The translations under genes were made by a program, and so were the position numbers. Below the pieces are notes generated by a model, which saw only the letters and a list, made by a program, of their open reading frames with translations, was not told the DNA's origin and did not search any database. Positions 35,733 through 44,865 of a stretch of 64,000 nt of DNA are shown piece by piece (within the stretch, counting starts at the first letter, position 1; the number at the start of each line of letters is the position of its first letter). Source of the DNA: Streptomyces sp. NBC_01304. GTDB lineage: Bacteria > Actinomycetota > Actinomycetes > Streptomycetales > Streptomycetaceae. The stretch is taken from assembly GCF_035975855.1 (NCBI RefSeq), contig NZ_CP109055.1, positions 6,386,001-6,450,000 on the forward strand. Direction: 5' to 3'.

Positions 35733-35842
35733 GCGGCTCCTTACCGTGGCGACGACTGGCTGTGGACCAGTCATTAACTTAAGTCCCTAATGTCCCATAT
35801 TTACCCGTCTATGGGGTAGCGCTAATTGTGTGGAGTGCGCTC

Positions 35843-35859
35843 TTGCAAGCGCCTCGCAA
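35843..35859 (+). promoter_or_regulatory. Nur-like box (nickel-uptake repressor site)
   Basis: TTGCAA-GCGCC-TCGCAA. The Streptomyces Nur box is described as tTGCaa-N5-ttGCAA; spacing matches exactly, with one mismatch in the second half. It overlaps the -35 region of a TATCAT -10 candidate (35868-35873) about 95 bp before the ECF metal-transporter gene. Confidence 0.7.
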
Positions 35860-35962
35860 CAGCGGACTATCATCAAACGGTTCTGCGCCCTGCCAGGAAT
35901 CCAGAACGACCGCCGTTCCGAACCACCGAAGCCCGACCGACCGCAGAAGCGGAGCCCTGCCC

Positions 35963-37015
35963 ATGCATGTACCCGACGGATTCATCAACGCACCTGTTTC
36001 CGCGGTCGCCGGAGTCGTGGCCGCGGGCGCCGTCGCCGTATCCCTGAAGGGCGCGCGCCGGGAGCTGGACGAGCGCACCGCGCCCCTCGCGGGCCTGGTC
36101 GCCGCCTTCATCTTCGCGGTCCAGATGCTGAACTTCCCGGTCGCCGCCGGCACCAGCGGGCATCTGCTCGGCGGGGCGCTCGCGGCGATACTCGTCGGGC
36201 CCTTCACGGGCGTGCTCTGCATCTCGGTCGTGCTCCTCATGCAGGGCGTGCTCTTCGCGGACGGCGGGCTCACCGCGCTCGGCGTGAACATCACGGTGAT
36301 GGGCGTGGTCACGACGGTCGTCGCGTACGCCCTCTTCCGTGGCCTGGTGAAGGTCCTGCCGCGCGGCCGCCGCTCGGTGACCGTGGCGTCCTTCGTCGCC
36401 GCGCTGGTCTCCGTGCCCGCCGCGGCCGCGGTCTTCACGCTCGTCTACGCCGTCGGCGGCACCACGGACGTGCCCACCGGCACCGTCTTCACCGCCATGG
36501 TCGGCGTGCACACCCTCATCGGCCTCGGCGAGGCGGCCATCACCGCCGCCACGGTCGGCGCGGTCATCGCGGTCCGCCCCGACCTCGTGCACGGCGCCCG
36601 GGGCCTCACCGCCCCGCTCAAGCTGCGCGTCGGCGGCGAGCTGGTCGATGCCGCGCCCGCCGCGGCCCCCGTCACCGTCGGCCGCTCCCCGCGCAAGGTG
36701 TGGATCACCGGCCTCGTCGCCTCCCTGATCCTCGCGGGCTTCGTCTCCTTCTACGCCTCGGCCAGCCCCGACGGCCTGGAGAAGGTCGCCGCCGACAAGG
36801 GCATCGACAAGAACGTCGAGGACCACGCCGCCAAGGACTCCCCGCTCGCCGACTACGGCGTCAAGGACGTCACCGACGCCCGGCTCTCCGGCGGCCTCGC
36901 GGGCGTGATCGGTGTCGGCGTCACGGTGGTCGTGGGCACGGGCGTCTTCTGGGTCGTCCGCAAGCGTCGTACGCCGACCGAGGCCGCCGAGGCCCCGGTC
37001 GCGGAAACGGTCTGA
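35963..37015 (+). CDS. ECF metal transporter substrate-binding protein, CbiM/NikM fused to CbiN/NikN
   Basis: 350 aa. The mature N-terminus MHVPDGFIN is the metal-chelating motif of NikM/CbiM (Met1 amino group, His2). Six or so helices follow, then after a linker (about residue 230) a helix, an extracytoplasmic PDGLEKVAADKGIDKN segment (the PDGLE domain of the N component) and a final helix. So M and N are fused. Start ATG 35963 because residue 2 must be His. Q and O follow in the same operon. The upstream Nur-like box argues for nickel rather than cobalt; the sequence cannot decide it alone. Confidence 0.92.
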   Translation: MHVPDGFINAPVSAVAGVVAAGAVAVSLKGARRELDERTAPLAGLVAAFIFAVQMLNFPVAAGTSGHLLGGALAAILVGPFTGVLCISVVLLMQGVLFADGGLTALGVNITVMGVVTTVVAYALFRGLVKVLPRGRRSVTVASFVAALVSVPAAAAVFTLVYAVGGTTDVPTGTVFTAMVGVHTLIGLGEAAITAATVGAVIAVRPDLVHGARGLTAPLKLRVGGELVDAAPAAAPVTVGRSPRKVWITGLVASLILAGFVSFYASASPDGLEKVAADKGIDKNVEDHAAKDSPLADYGVKDVTDARLSGGLAGVIGVGVTVVVGTGVFWVVRKRRTPTEAAEAPVAETV

Positions 37016-37019
37016 CGGC

Positions 37020-37781
37020 ATGGGCGCGGGCCACGCACACCGCCTCTACCGGCACGGGCACTCGCCCGTGCACGCGCTGCCGCCGCACTGCAAGCTGGCC
37101 GCCGTGTTCTGCTTCGTGCTCGTCGTCGTCTCGACGCCGCGCGAGGCGATGTGGGCGTTCGGCCTGTACGCGGTGCTGCTCGGCGCCGTGGCGTACGCGG
37201 CCCGCGTCCCGGCCGGCTTCCTGCTCAAGCGGCTCCTCATCGAGGTGCCGTTCGTGGCCTTCGCCGTGCTCATGCCGTTCGTCGCGCAGGGCGAGCGGAT
37301 CGACGTCCTCGGTCTCTCGCTGAGCGTCAACGGACTGTGGGGCGCCTGGAACGTCCTCGCCAAGGGCACCCTCGGCGTCGCCGCCTCCGTACTCCTCGCC
37401 TCCACCACCGAGCTGCGCGAACTGCTGCTCGGCCTGCAGCGGTTGAAGCTTCCGCCGCTGCTCGTCCAGATCGCGTCCTTCATGATCCGGTACGGCGACG
37501 TCATCACCGACGAGATGCGCCGGATGCGGATCGCCCGCGAGTCCCGCGGCTTCGAAGCGCGCGGGCTGCGCTCGTGGAGCGTCCTCGCGAAGTCGGCGGG
37601 CGCGCTCTTCATCCGCTCGTACGAGCGTGGCGAGCGCGTGCACCTGGCGATGGTCAGCCGGGGATACGCCGGGTCGATGCCGGTCATCGACGAGGTGACG
37701 GCCTCGCGTGCGCAGTGGACGTACGCCCTGACCCTGCCGCTCGCCGCTCTCGCCGTATGTCTGTTGGGATGGACCCTGTGA
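37020..37781 (+). CDS. ECF transporter T component, CbiQ/NikQ
   Basis: 253 aa integral membrane protein linking the M-N unit to the ATPase. Helices cover about residues 27-80, 100-140 and 230-250. The cytoplasmic coupling helices contain the family motifs ARESRGFEARG and VSRGYAGSMP. ATG 37020 begins 4 nt after the M-N stop, so it is translationally coupled; the stop overlaps the start of the ATPase gene. Confidence 0.92.
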   Translation: MGAGHAHRLYRHGHSPVHALPPHCKLAAVFCFVLVVVSTPREAMWAFGLYAVLLGAVAYAARVPAGFLLKRLLIEVPFVAFAVLMPFVAQGERIDVLGLSLSVNGLWGAWNVLAKGTLGVAASVLLASTTELRELLLGLQRLKLPPLLVQIASFMIRYGDVITDEMRRMRIARESRGFEARGLRSWSVLAKSAGALFIRSYERGERVHLAMVSRGYAGSMPVIDEVTASRAQWTYALTLPLAALAVCLLGWTL

Positions 37782-38527
37782 CTGCATCTCTTGAGGTCTC
37801 CGGCCTCGCCTACGCCTACCCGGACGGCCACCAGGCCCTCTTCGGCGTCGACTTCTCCCTCGGCCGGGGCGAGCGCGTCGCGCTGCTCGGCCCGAACGGC
37901 GCGGGCAAGACCACCCTCGTCCTGCACCTCAACGGCATCCTCCAGGCGGGCGCGGGCTCCGTCACCGTGGCCGGACTCCCGGTCGAGAAGCGGAACTTCG
38001 CGGCGATCCGCCGCCGGGTCGGCATCGTCTTCCAGGACCCCGACGACCAGCTCTTCATGCCGACCGTCCGCGAGGACGTCGCGTTCGGGCCCGCGTCCGC
38101 GGGAGTGCGCGGGCCCGAACTCGAAGCCTGTGTGCGCAAGTCGCTCGCGCTTGTGGGCATGGAGGACTTCGCGGACCGGCCGCCGCACCACCTGTCCTTC
38201 GGCCAGCGGCGCCGGGTGGCCGTCGCGACCGTGCTCGCGATGGAGCCGGAGATCCTGGTCCTGGACGAGCCGTCGTCCAACCTCGACCCCGCCTCGCGCC
38301 GCGAACTGGCCGACATCCTGCGCTCGTTGGACGTCACCGTCCTCATGGTCACGCACGACCTGCCGTACGCCCTCGAACTGTGCCCGCGCGCGCTCGTCCT
38401 CAGCGACGGCGCGATCGTGGCGGACGGGCCGACGGCCGAGCTGCTGTGCGACGAGGAGCTGATGCGGGCGCACCGCCTGGAGCTGCCGTTCGGGTTCGAT
38501 CCCCGGTCGGCGTCCACGCGGCCCTGA
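37769..38527 (+). CDS. ECF transporter ATPase, CbiO/NikO
   Basis: About 252 aa ABC ATPase: Walker A GPNGAGKTTL, Q-loop QDPDDQLF, signature LSFGQRRRVA (LSxGQ variant), Walker B ILVLDEPSSNLD, switch His in VTHDLPYAL. The start is ATG 37769, overlapping the end of the Q gene; GTG 37778 (GTGA overlap) is the alternative. Energises metal import with the two preceding genes. Confidence 0.94.
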   Translation: MDPVTASLEVSGLAYAYPDGHQALFGVDFSLGRGERVALLGPNGAGKTTLVLHLNGILQAGAGSVTVAGLPVEKRNFAAIRRRVGIVFQDPDDQLFMPTVREDVAFGPASAGVRGPELEACVRKSLALVGMEDFADRPPHHLSFGQRRRVAVATVLAMEPEILVLDEPSSNLDPASRRELADILRSLDVTVLMVTHDLPYALELCPRALVLSDGAIVADGPTAELLCDEELMRAHRLELPFGFDPRSASTRP

Positions 38528-38603
38528 CGCGTTCGCGCCTGGCGCGGTCGCGCCACGGAATCCGGGTCGCATGCCGGGTACACGTACCGCTAGCGTGCGG
38601 GCC

Positions 38604-39107
38604 ATGAGCAACCAGGACACCGCCGCCCATCCCCGTTTCGCCGAGGCCCTGAAGGAACTGGGCCTCGGCGAGCTGCTGCCCGCCGTACGCACCTTCCCCG
38701 AGGCCACCCGGACCGCCGCGCAGGCCGCCGAGGCCATCGGCTGCGAGCTCAGCGAGATCGTGAAGTCGCTGATCTTCGCTGCCGACGGCGTGCCGGTGCT
38801 CGTTCTCATGGACGGGGCCTCACGGGTCGATGTGGAGCTCGTGCGCCGGGAGTTGGGCGCCGAGAAGGTCAAGCGTGCGGACGCCGATCTGGTCCGGGAG
38901 ACCACCGGGTACGCGATCGGCGGGGTGCCGCCCTTCGGCCACCGCACCCGCACCCGCGTCCTCGCCGACCGGGGTCTGCTCGACCACACCGTGGTCTGGG
39001 CCGCGGCCGGCACGCCGCACGCCGTGTTCCCGCTCGACCCGAAGAGCGTGATCGCGCACGCGGGCGCCACGCTCGTCGACGTACGCGAAACGCAGTCCGC
39101 GCAGTGA
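38604..39107 (+). CDS. YbaK/prolyl-tRNA deacylase-domain protein
   Basis: 167 aa. YbaK/EbsC-type fold with the lysine motif ELSEIVKSLIFAADGVPVLVL and GYAIGGVPPFGH. Such proteins hydrolyse mischarged Cys/Ala/Ser-tRNAs in trans. ATG 38604 with TAGCGT (38591-38596) 7 nt upstream, hence leaderless. The stop overlaps the next gene. Confidence 0.92.
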   Translation: MSNQDTAAHPRFAEALKELGLGELLPAVRTFPEATRTAAQAAEAIGCELSEIVKSLIFAADGVPVLVLMDGASRVDVELVRRELGAEKVKRADADLVRETTGYAIGGVPPFGHRTRTRVLADRGLLDHTVVWAAAGTPHAVFPLDPKSVIAHAGATLVDVRETQSAQ

Positions 39108-39955
39108 CGCCCCTGGTCGCGGCGGCCGTGGTGCTCGCCGCCGTCACACACGCCAGCTGGAACGCGATAGCCCACCACATCAAGGACCAGCTGCTCGCCT
39201 TCACCCTGCTCACCGGCGGCGGGGCGCTGATCGGGGCCGTGCTCGCCTGCTTCGCGCCGATGCCCGCGGCCGGCGCCTGGCCCGCGCTGATCGCCTCGGC
39301 GTTCCTGCACGTCCTCTACCAGGCGCTGCTCATGCGGTCGTTCTCGCTCGGCGACTTCGGGCAGATGTATCCGATCGCGCGCGGCACGGCCCCGCTCGTC
39401 GTCACCGTCGCGGCCGCGGTCTTCGTGGGGGAGCGCATCGACGCCTGGCAGACGGTGGGCGTCGCGGTGGCCTGCACCGGTCTGGTCGGCGTCGCCCTGT
39501 GGGGGATCAAGGGCTCCGGCAAGCTGCCGCACTGGCCGGCGCTCCTGGCCGCCCTCGCGACGGGGCTCTCCATCGCGGCGTACACCGTGGTGGACGGGGT
39601 CGGCGTACGGGCGTCGGGCACGCCGCTCGGCTACATCGCCTGGCTGATGATCCTGGAGGGCGTCGCGATTCCCGCGTACGCACTCCACCGTCATCGCGGT
39701 CAACTGCCGTCGCTGCTCCGGCCGTACGCCCTGCGGGGGCTGCTCGGCGCCGCCCTCTCCGTGGCCGCGTACGGCCTGGTCCTGTGGGCCCAGACCCGCG
39801 CCGCGCTCGCGCCGATCGCGGCGCTGCGGGAGTCGTCGATCATCGTGGGGGCGGGGATCGGGGCGGTGTTCTTCAAGGAGAAGTTCGGGGCGCCCAGGAT
39901 CGCGGCGGCGGGGCTGATGGTGGTCGGGATCGGGCTGATGCTGCACTCGGCGTGA
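39104..39955 (+). CDS. EamA/DMT-superfamily permease
   Basis: 283 aa, about ten hydrophobic helices arranged as two EamA repeats (first half ending GVALWGIKGSG; second starting LATGLSIAAYTVVDGVG). Proteins of this family export amino acids or metabolites. GTG 39104 overlaps the YbaK stop (GTGA). Substrate unknown. It is convergent with the beta-lactamase-like gene. Confidence 0.9.
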   Translation: MTPLVAAAVVLAAVTHASWNAIAHHIKDQLLAFTLLTGGGALIGAVLACFAPMPAAGAWPALIASAFLHVLYQALLMRSFSLGDFGQMYPIARGTAPLVVTVAAAVFVGERIDAWQTVGVAVACTGLVGVALWGIKGSGKLPHWPALLAALATGLSIAAYTVVDGVGVRASGTPLGYIAWLMILEGVAIPAYALHRHRGQLPSLLRPYALRGLLGAALSVAAYGLVLWAQTRAALAPIAALRESSIIVGAGIGAVFFKEKFGAPRIAAAGLMVVGIGLMLHSA

Positions 39956-40005
39956 GCCTTCGGTGGAGCCCCACGGTGGGCCCCCCAGTGGAGCCCCATG
40001 GTGGC

Positions 40006-41187
40006 TCAGAGCGAGGCCCGCACCGCCCGCACCAGCGCCTGCGCACGCGGGTCCGCCGTGACTCCCTTTTGCAGACCATTGGTCACGTAGCCGAAGGCGA
40101 TCCCCGACTCCGGGTCCGCGAAGGCCAGCGGCCCGCCGCGCCCCGGGTGACCGAAGGAGCCGGGGGCGAGCAGCGGCGAGGCCGAGCCGTGCAGCATGTA
40201 GCCCAGGCCGAAGCGGGTGTTCACGACGAGGACGCGGTCCGGGCCCGCCGACTCCTCGGTGCGGGCCATCGCGACCGTCGCCGGGGCGAACAGCCGGGCG
40301 TGGCCGTCGACTTCGCCGATCAGCGAGGCGTAGAAGCGGGCCAGGCCGCGGGCGGTGGCGATGCCGTTCGAGCCGGGCAGCTCCACCGCGTGGTACGCGG
40401 GCGCGTTCTCGTCCGTGGGCGCGAGGGCGCCGAACGCCCGGCGGGTCAGCGACTCGGGGTCCGCGTACGCCTCGGAGACGCTTCGCTTGGGCCTCAGGCG
40501 CAGGCCGCCGACGCTTTCCGGGGTCTCCACCCGCCCGGCCCGCCCCACCCGGTGGGCCTCCGCGTCGGGCAGCCCGAGCCAGAACTCCAGGCCGCGCGGG
40601 CGGGCCAGCTCCTCGTCGATCCAGCGACCGAGGGAGCGGCCCGTGACCCGGTGCACGAGCTCGCCGACGAGCCAGCCGAAGGTGTGCGGGTGATAGCCGT
40701 GAGCGGTGCCGGGCGCCCAGTGCGGGGCCTGCGCGGCGACGACGGCCGGGGCGTCGCCGAGCTCCTCGAAGCGGACCGGGCGGTCCAGGGCGGGCACGCC
40801 GGCCCGGTGGGCGAGGAGGTGCCGCACCAGCGTGCGCTCCTTGCCGTTCGCCTTGTACTCGGGCCAGTACGTGCCGACGGGCGCGTCCAGGTCGAGGAGT
40901 CCGCGCTGGTGCAGGAGCAGCGGGACGGCGGCGGCGACACCCTTGGTGGCGGACCGCACGATGTGGGCCGTGCCCTGCTCCCAGGGGGCGGCGGAGTCGA
41001 GATCCCTGGTCCCGCCCCACAGGTCCACGACGGGCTGCCCGCCGCGGTACACGGTGACCGCGGCGCCGCGCTCACCGAGCCCGTCGAAGTTGCGTATGAA
41101 CGCCTCTCGGACGGGCTCGAAGCCCGGCGCCACTGTGCCTTGGACGTCCACGCCCGTACTCCCGTTCTCGCTTGACCGACCCCCCAT
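40006..41187 (-). CDS. serine beta-lactamase-fold hydrolase (class C/esterase type)
   Basis: 393 aa. Catalytic SxxK in VRSATKG (Ser79, Lys82) and a Tyr in HGYHPHTFGW at the YxN position; no signal peptide, so cytosolic. Closer to EstB/EstC-type esterases and peptidase-like beta-lactamase-fold proteins than to resistance enzymes. ATG 41187. Separated from the PBP gene by a terminator and an intergenic repeat. Confidence 0.88.
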   Translation of the reverse strand: MGGRSSENGSTGVDVQGTVAPGFEPVREAFIRNFDGLGERGAAVTVYRGGQPVVDLWGGTRDLDSAAPWEQGTAHIVRSATKGVAAAVPLLLHQRGLLDLDAPVGTYWPEYKANGKERTLVRHLLAHRAGVPALDRPVRFEELGDAPAVVAAQAPHWAPGTAHGYHPHTFGWLVGELVHRVTGRSLGRWIDEELARPRGLEFWLGLPDAEAHRVGRAGRVETPESVGGLRLRPKRSVSEAYADPESLTRRAFGALAPTDENAPAYHAVELPGSNGIATARGLARFYASLIGEVDGHARLFAPATVAMARTEESAGPDRVLVVNTRFGLGYMLHGSASPLLAPGSFGHPGRGGPLAFADPESGIAFGYVTNGLQKGVTADPRAQALVRAVRASL

Positions 41188-41260
41188 GGTGCAACGCCCG
41201 CGCATTCGGTGCGATTCCGGGGCCCGCGCAAGGTCGCCTTGCAGGTGGGGCAGAAACAGA

Positions 41261-41316
41261 GTGGGGGTCCGGGGCGCCGCCCCCGGACCCCCACTCCTCA
41301 AACGCCGGAGGGGCTG
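41261..41316. terminator. terminator hairpin plus intergenic repeat copy 2
   Basis: GTGGGGGTCCGGGG (41261-41274) pairs with CCCCGGACCCCCAC (41281-41294), 14 bp with a 6-nt loop. It is fused to a second exact copy of the 23-bp repeat CTCCTCAAACGCCGGAGG + GGCTG (41294-41316), also found at 32325-32347. Lies just after the stop of the downstream PBP gene on the minus strand. Confidence 0.85.
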
Positions 41317-41321
41317 AATGG

Positions 41322-43073
41322 CTACCGCAGCATCGTCGCGACCAGCGGCCCCGCCGATTTGCCGCCCCGCCCGCCCTCCTGGACCACCGCGGCCGAGGCC
41401 AGGTCGCCCCGCCAAGCGGTGAACCAGCCGTTGGGCTTCTCCTGCCCGTCGACCTCGGCCGAGCCCGTCTTGCCGCCGATGTCGGGACCGAGCCCCGCCA
41501 TCGCCTCGGCCGCCGAGCCCGACGTCGCCGTATAGGTCAGCAACGTACGCAGCTGCGACTGGGCCTCGGCCGACAGCTTGCGCGGCGCCGTCGCCAGCGT
41601 GCGGCCGTCCACGTCCGGGGAGACCAGATAGGGCTGGTGGAAGGTGCCCGTCTTGGCCGTCGCGATGATCGAGGCGACGTTCAGCGGGTTCATCCGGACC
41701 CCGCCCTGCCCGATCAGCGAGGCGGCCATCTGCGCGTCGGACTGCACCGGCACCGCCCCGTCGAAGGACGAGACGCCGATCTGCCAGTTGCCGCGCCCGA
41801 GCCCGAAGACCTCCTGGGCCTGCTTGGTCAGGTCGTCGTCCTTGAGCTTCTCGGCCTGCGAGATGAAGGCCGTGTTGCAGGACGCCGCGAAGCTGGAGCG
41901 GAACGTGCCGTTCTTGATGTCGAATTCCTCGACGTTCTGGAACTTCCAGCCGCCGTACGAGGCGTACTTGGGGCACGGGTGCGGCTTGTCGATCGACGCG
42001 ATCTTCTTTTCGAGCAGCATCGAGGCGCTGACGATCTTCATCGTGGAGCCGGGGGCCAGGGAGCCCTGGAGCGCCACGTTCATGCCGGTGGGGTTGGAGT
42101 TGGCGGCGGCGAGGATCTCCCCGGTGGACGGCTTGAGCACGACCACGGCGGCCCGCGAGCGCTTGGCCACCTCCTGCTCGGCCTTGGCCTGCAGGGCCGG
42201 GCTGATGGTGGTCTTCACCGTGCCGGGGGTGCCCTCGGACAGGGTGAGCAGGGTCTTGTCGGGCAACGCCTTGCCGTCGTCGCCCTTGGCCTTGTCCTTC
42301 GACTTGTCCTTGTCGGAGGCCTTCGCGGAGTCCTTGCGGACGATCCGCAGCTCGATGCCCGCCTTGCCGCCCGCCTTGTCGCCGAACTTGTCGCGCAGCC
42401 CGTCGAGGACCGAGCCGAGCGAGGGGTACTTCTCCTTCGTCAGCTCGCCGCCGTCGCGGTCAACTGCCTTGATCGGCGGGGTTCCCGCCGCACCGGCCTG
42501 CAGGGTGTCGCCGTCCTTGAGACCCGGGTGCACGACGGACGGCTGCCAGTGGACGACCGGCTTTCCGTTCTTCTTGTCGCGTACGACGGTGAGTTCGGAG
42601 CCGTACGAAAGCGGCTTGCTCTTTCCCTCGTACGAGGCAACCGCGGAGACCTCGAAGGGCACCTTGGCGCCCTGCGCGGAGCCCGGCTTCAGCTTGACCT
42701 CGCTGAGGTGCGCGTCCTTCTTGTAGCCGGTGAGCGCGGCGCTCGCGGCCGCCGAGTCGTCCGTCAGCCCGGCCGCGCCCGCCGCGTCGCCCTTGGCCCA
42801 CGCGGCCAGGAACTTCTCGGTGGTGGCCCGGACTTCGGACTTGCTCGGCGGCCCCTGCTCGACGGAGTCGTGGCCCGTGGCCTGCGAGGATTCGCCCGCC
42901 GTGCCCTCGCCGGAGCCGGACAGCGCGTACGCGGTGAAGCCCGCCCCGGCCGCGACCACGGCGACGGCTCCGCCGATCACGGCGGCCTTGGCCCCCTTGG
43001 GCAGGTCCTTCAGACCCGCCCACGCATTGGTGGCCGAACCGTTCTCCGGTTCGACGCGCCTTCTCTTGCCCAC
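41322..43073 (-). CDS. penicillin-binding protein, NTF2-like N-domain (paralog A)
   Basis: 583 aa class-B-type transpeptidase for peptidoglycan cross-linking. One N-terminal membrane anchor (about residues 29-51), MecA_N/NTF2-like domain (about 75-190), dimerisation domain, then transpeptidase: GSTMK (Ser343), SCN motif, GGKTGSAEV. A Lys/Asp-rich loop (KASDKDKSKDKAKGDDGK) interrupts the middle. GTG 43073 with GGAGGAG upstream. Paralog of the next gene 61 bp upstream; probably co-transcribed. Likely in sporulation or hyphal wall synthesis; no shape genes nearby. Confidence 0.93.
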   Translation of the reverse strand: MGKRRRVEPENGSATNAWAGLKDLPKGAKAAVIGGAVAVVAAGAGFTAYALSGSGEGTAGESSQATGHDSVEQGPPSKSEVRATTEKFLAAWAKGDAAGAAGLTDDSAAASAALTGYKKDAHLSEVKLKPGSAQGAKVPFEVSAVASYEGKSKPLSYGSELTVVRDKKNGKPVVHWQPSVVHPGLKDGDTLQAGAAGTPPIKAVDRDGGELTKEKYPSLGSVLDGLRDKFGDKAGGKAGIELRIVRKDSAKASDKDKSKDKAKGDDGKALPDKTLLTLSEGTPGTVKTTISPALQAKAEQEVAKRSRAAVVVLKPSTGEILAAANSNPTGMNVALQGSLAPGSTMKIVSASMLLEKKIASIDKPHPCPKYASYGGWKFQNVEEFDIKNGTFRSSFAASCNTAFISQAEKLKDDDLTKQAQEVFGLGRGNWQIGVSSFDGAVPVQSDAQMAASLIGQGGVRMNPLNVASIIATAKTGTFHQPYLVSPDVDGRTLATAPRKLSAEAQSQLRTLLTYTATSGSAAEAMAGLGPDIGGKTGSAEVDGQEKPNGWFTAWRGDLASAAVVQEGGRGGKSAGPLVATMLR

Positions 43074-43134
43074 AGCTCCTCCGCAGATGCCCCACGCCCG
43101 GCCAGTCCGGGCACCCTATACGCGGCCGGGAGGG

Positions 43135-44739
43135 TCAGGAGCCCGCGCGCAGCACCTCCGCGACGATGGGGCCGGCCGCGTCGCCGCCGTGGCCGCCCTG
43201 CTCGACCAGCGCGGCCGCGGCGACGTTGTCCCGGTACCCGGCGAAGGAGCTGTTGGACTTGGCCGCACCATCGACCTCCGCCGAGCCCGTCTTCGCACCG
43301 ATGTCGCCGCCGAGGCCGGCCATCACCCTGGTGGCGGTGCCGATGTTGGAGGTAGCGGTCAGCCGCATCATCTGGCGCAGCTGGACTGCCGTGCTCCCCG
43401 ACAGGGGCTTGGCGGTGGCCAGTTGGCGGTCCCCGTAGCTCGCCGGTACGAGGATCGGCTGGTGGAAGGCGCCCGCCTTCACCGTCGCGGCGATCGACGC
43501 CAGGTTGAGCGGGTTCATCTGAACTTCGCCCTGACCGATCAGGTTTTCCGCGGTGGTACCACCGCCCGAGGCCGGAACCCTGCCGTCGAACGACTCTATG
43601 CCGGTCTGCCAGTTGGCGCCGATACCGAAGTAGTTGCGTGCCTCGTTGGTGAGGTCGTCGACCTTCAGCTCGTCGGCGTACTTCACGAACGCCGTGTTGC
43701 AGGAACGGGCGAAGCTGTTGGCGAGCGTGGCGTTCTCGTTGGGCTGCATGCCCTTCAGATTGCCGATGGTGCGCGATTGCCAGGTGGCGGTGGGCGGGCA
43801 CGGGGCCGGCTTGTCCGCCGAGGTCACGCCCTGGTCGATGAGGGTGGCCGCCGAGACCATCTTCATTGTCGAGCCAGGGGCCAGTGTTCCGCTGAATGCC
43901 GTGTTGAAGGGCTGCTCGTTGGCCACCGCGAGGATGTCGCCGCTGCTGGGCTGGATGGCGACCACCGAGGACTTCGGGTACTTGGAGACGGCCTTCTCCG
44001 CGGCTGCCTGCACGGTGGCGCTCAGCCGGGTCCGCAGCAGGGCAGGCTTGCCCTTCTCAAGAGTGAGCAGAGTCTCGTCGGGATCGCTGTCACCGGCCCG
44101 CTCTATCCACAGCTCGACGCCGGGCTTCCCGCCCGCGTCTTCGGCGTACTTTTCGCGCAGGGCGCCCAGGATCGGCCCGAGCGAGGGGTACTTGTCCTCG
44201 GTCAGCTCCTTGCCGTTCCGGTCGAGCGCCTTGATCGGCGCGGCTTCCGCCTCGCCCAGCTTCAAGGTGTCGTCCTTCTTGAGGTCGGGGTGCACGACGC
44301 TCGGGTCCCAGTCCACCAAGGGCTCCTTGGTGGTGTTGCCACGGACGACCTTCAACGAGCTCTCGTACGAGAAGGTCTTGCTCTTCCCCTCGTACGTCGC
44401 CGTCGCCGAGACCTTGTACGGCACCTGCGTGCCGGACGCCTTGCCCGGTGTCACCTTCACCTTGGAGAACGTGCCCAGCAATCCGGTCGCATCGCTCGAG
44501 AAGTTGGTGAGTCGGGCGGCGTCGTCCGCCTTCCCGTTCTCCCACGCCTCGAAGAACTTCCCCGTGACATCCCGGACTTCGTCCGCGGACGGCGGCCCCG
44601 ACTTGTCGGAAGTCGAGCCACCAGGGCCACCAGAGCCCCCCGAGTCCGTACTCAGCAGATTCCAGGCGCCATATCCCGCCCCGCCCACCATCAAGGCGAA
44701 TACCCCGCCGATGATGGAAAGCCTTGCCCCATTGCGCAT
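43135..44739 (-). CDS. penicillin-binding protein, NTF2-like N-domain (paralog B)
   Basis: 534 aa, same architecture as paralog A: N-terminal helix RLSIIGGVFALMVGGAGYGAW, NTF2-like domain, and transpeptidase with GSTMK (Ser290), SCN and GAKTGSAEV. ATG 44739 is set by GGGAG 7 nt upstream rather than the in-frame ATG at 44778. Identity to paralog A is moderate throughout, so the duplication is old. Only a 61-bp gap separates the two. Confidence 0.93.
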   Translation of the reverse strand: MRNGARLSIIGGVFALMVGGAGYGAWNLLSTDSGGSGGPGGSTSDKSGPPSADEVRDVTGKFFEAWENGKADDAARLTNFSSDATGLLGTFSKVKVTPGKASGTQVPYKVSATATYEGKSKTFSYESSLKVVRGNTTKEPLVDWDPSVVHPDLKKDDTLKLGEAEAAPIKALDRNGKELTEDKYPSLGPILGALREKYAEDAGGKPGVELWIERAGDSDPDETLLTLEKGKPALLRTRLSATVQAAAEKAVSKYPKSSVVAIQPSSGDILAVANEQPFNTAFSGTLAPGSTMKMVSAATLIDQGVTSADKPAPCPPTATWQSRTIGNLKGMQPNENATLANSFARSCNTAFVKYADELKVDDLTNEARNYFGIGANWQTGIESFDGRVPASGGGTTAENLIGQGEVQMNPLNLASIAATVKAGAFHQPILVPASYGDRQLATAKPLSGSTAVQLRQMMRLTATSNIGTATRVMAGLGGDIGAKTGSAEVDGAAKSNSSFAGYRDNVAAAALVEQGGHGGDAAGPIVAEVLRAGS

Positions 44740-44865
44740 GTCGCGCTCCCCTCCCCAGGGCCTGTTGAACGTGTTCAACAGGAAGTTATGAGGGGCAGAC
44801 TACGTGGCGTGAGGGGCTGAAGGGCCTTTCGTTATGCGAACGGGATGGACCCGGAATCCGCCCGG

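Noticed and set aside
35733..35962. Cobalamin riboswitch before the ECF metal transporter
   Set aside because: No B12-box-like sequence is visible, and the Nur-like box explains control better.
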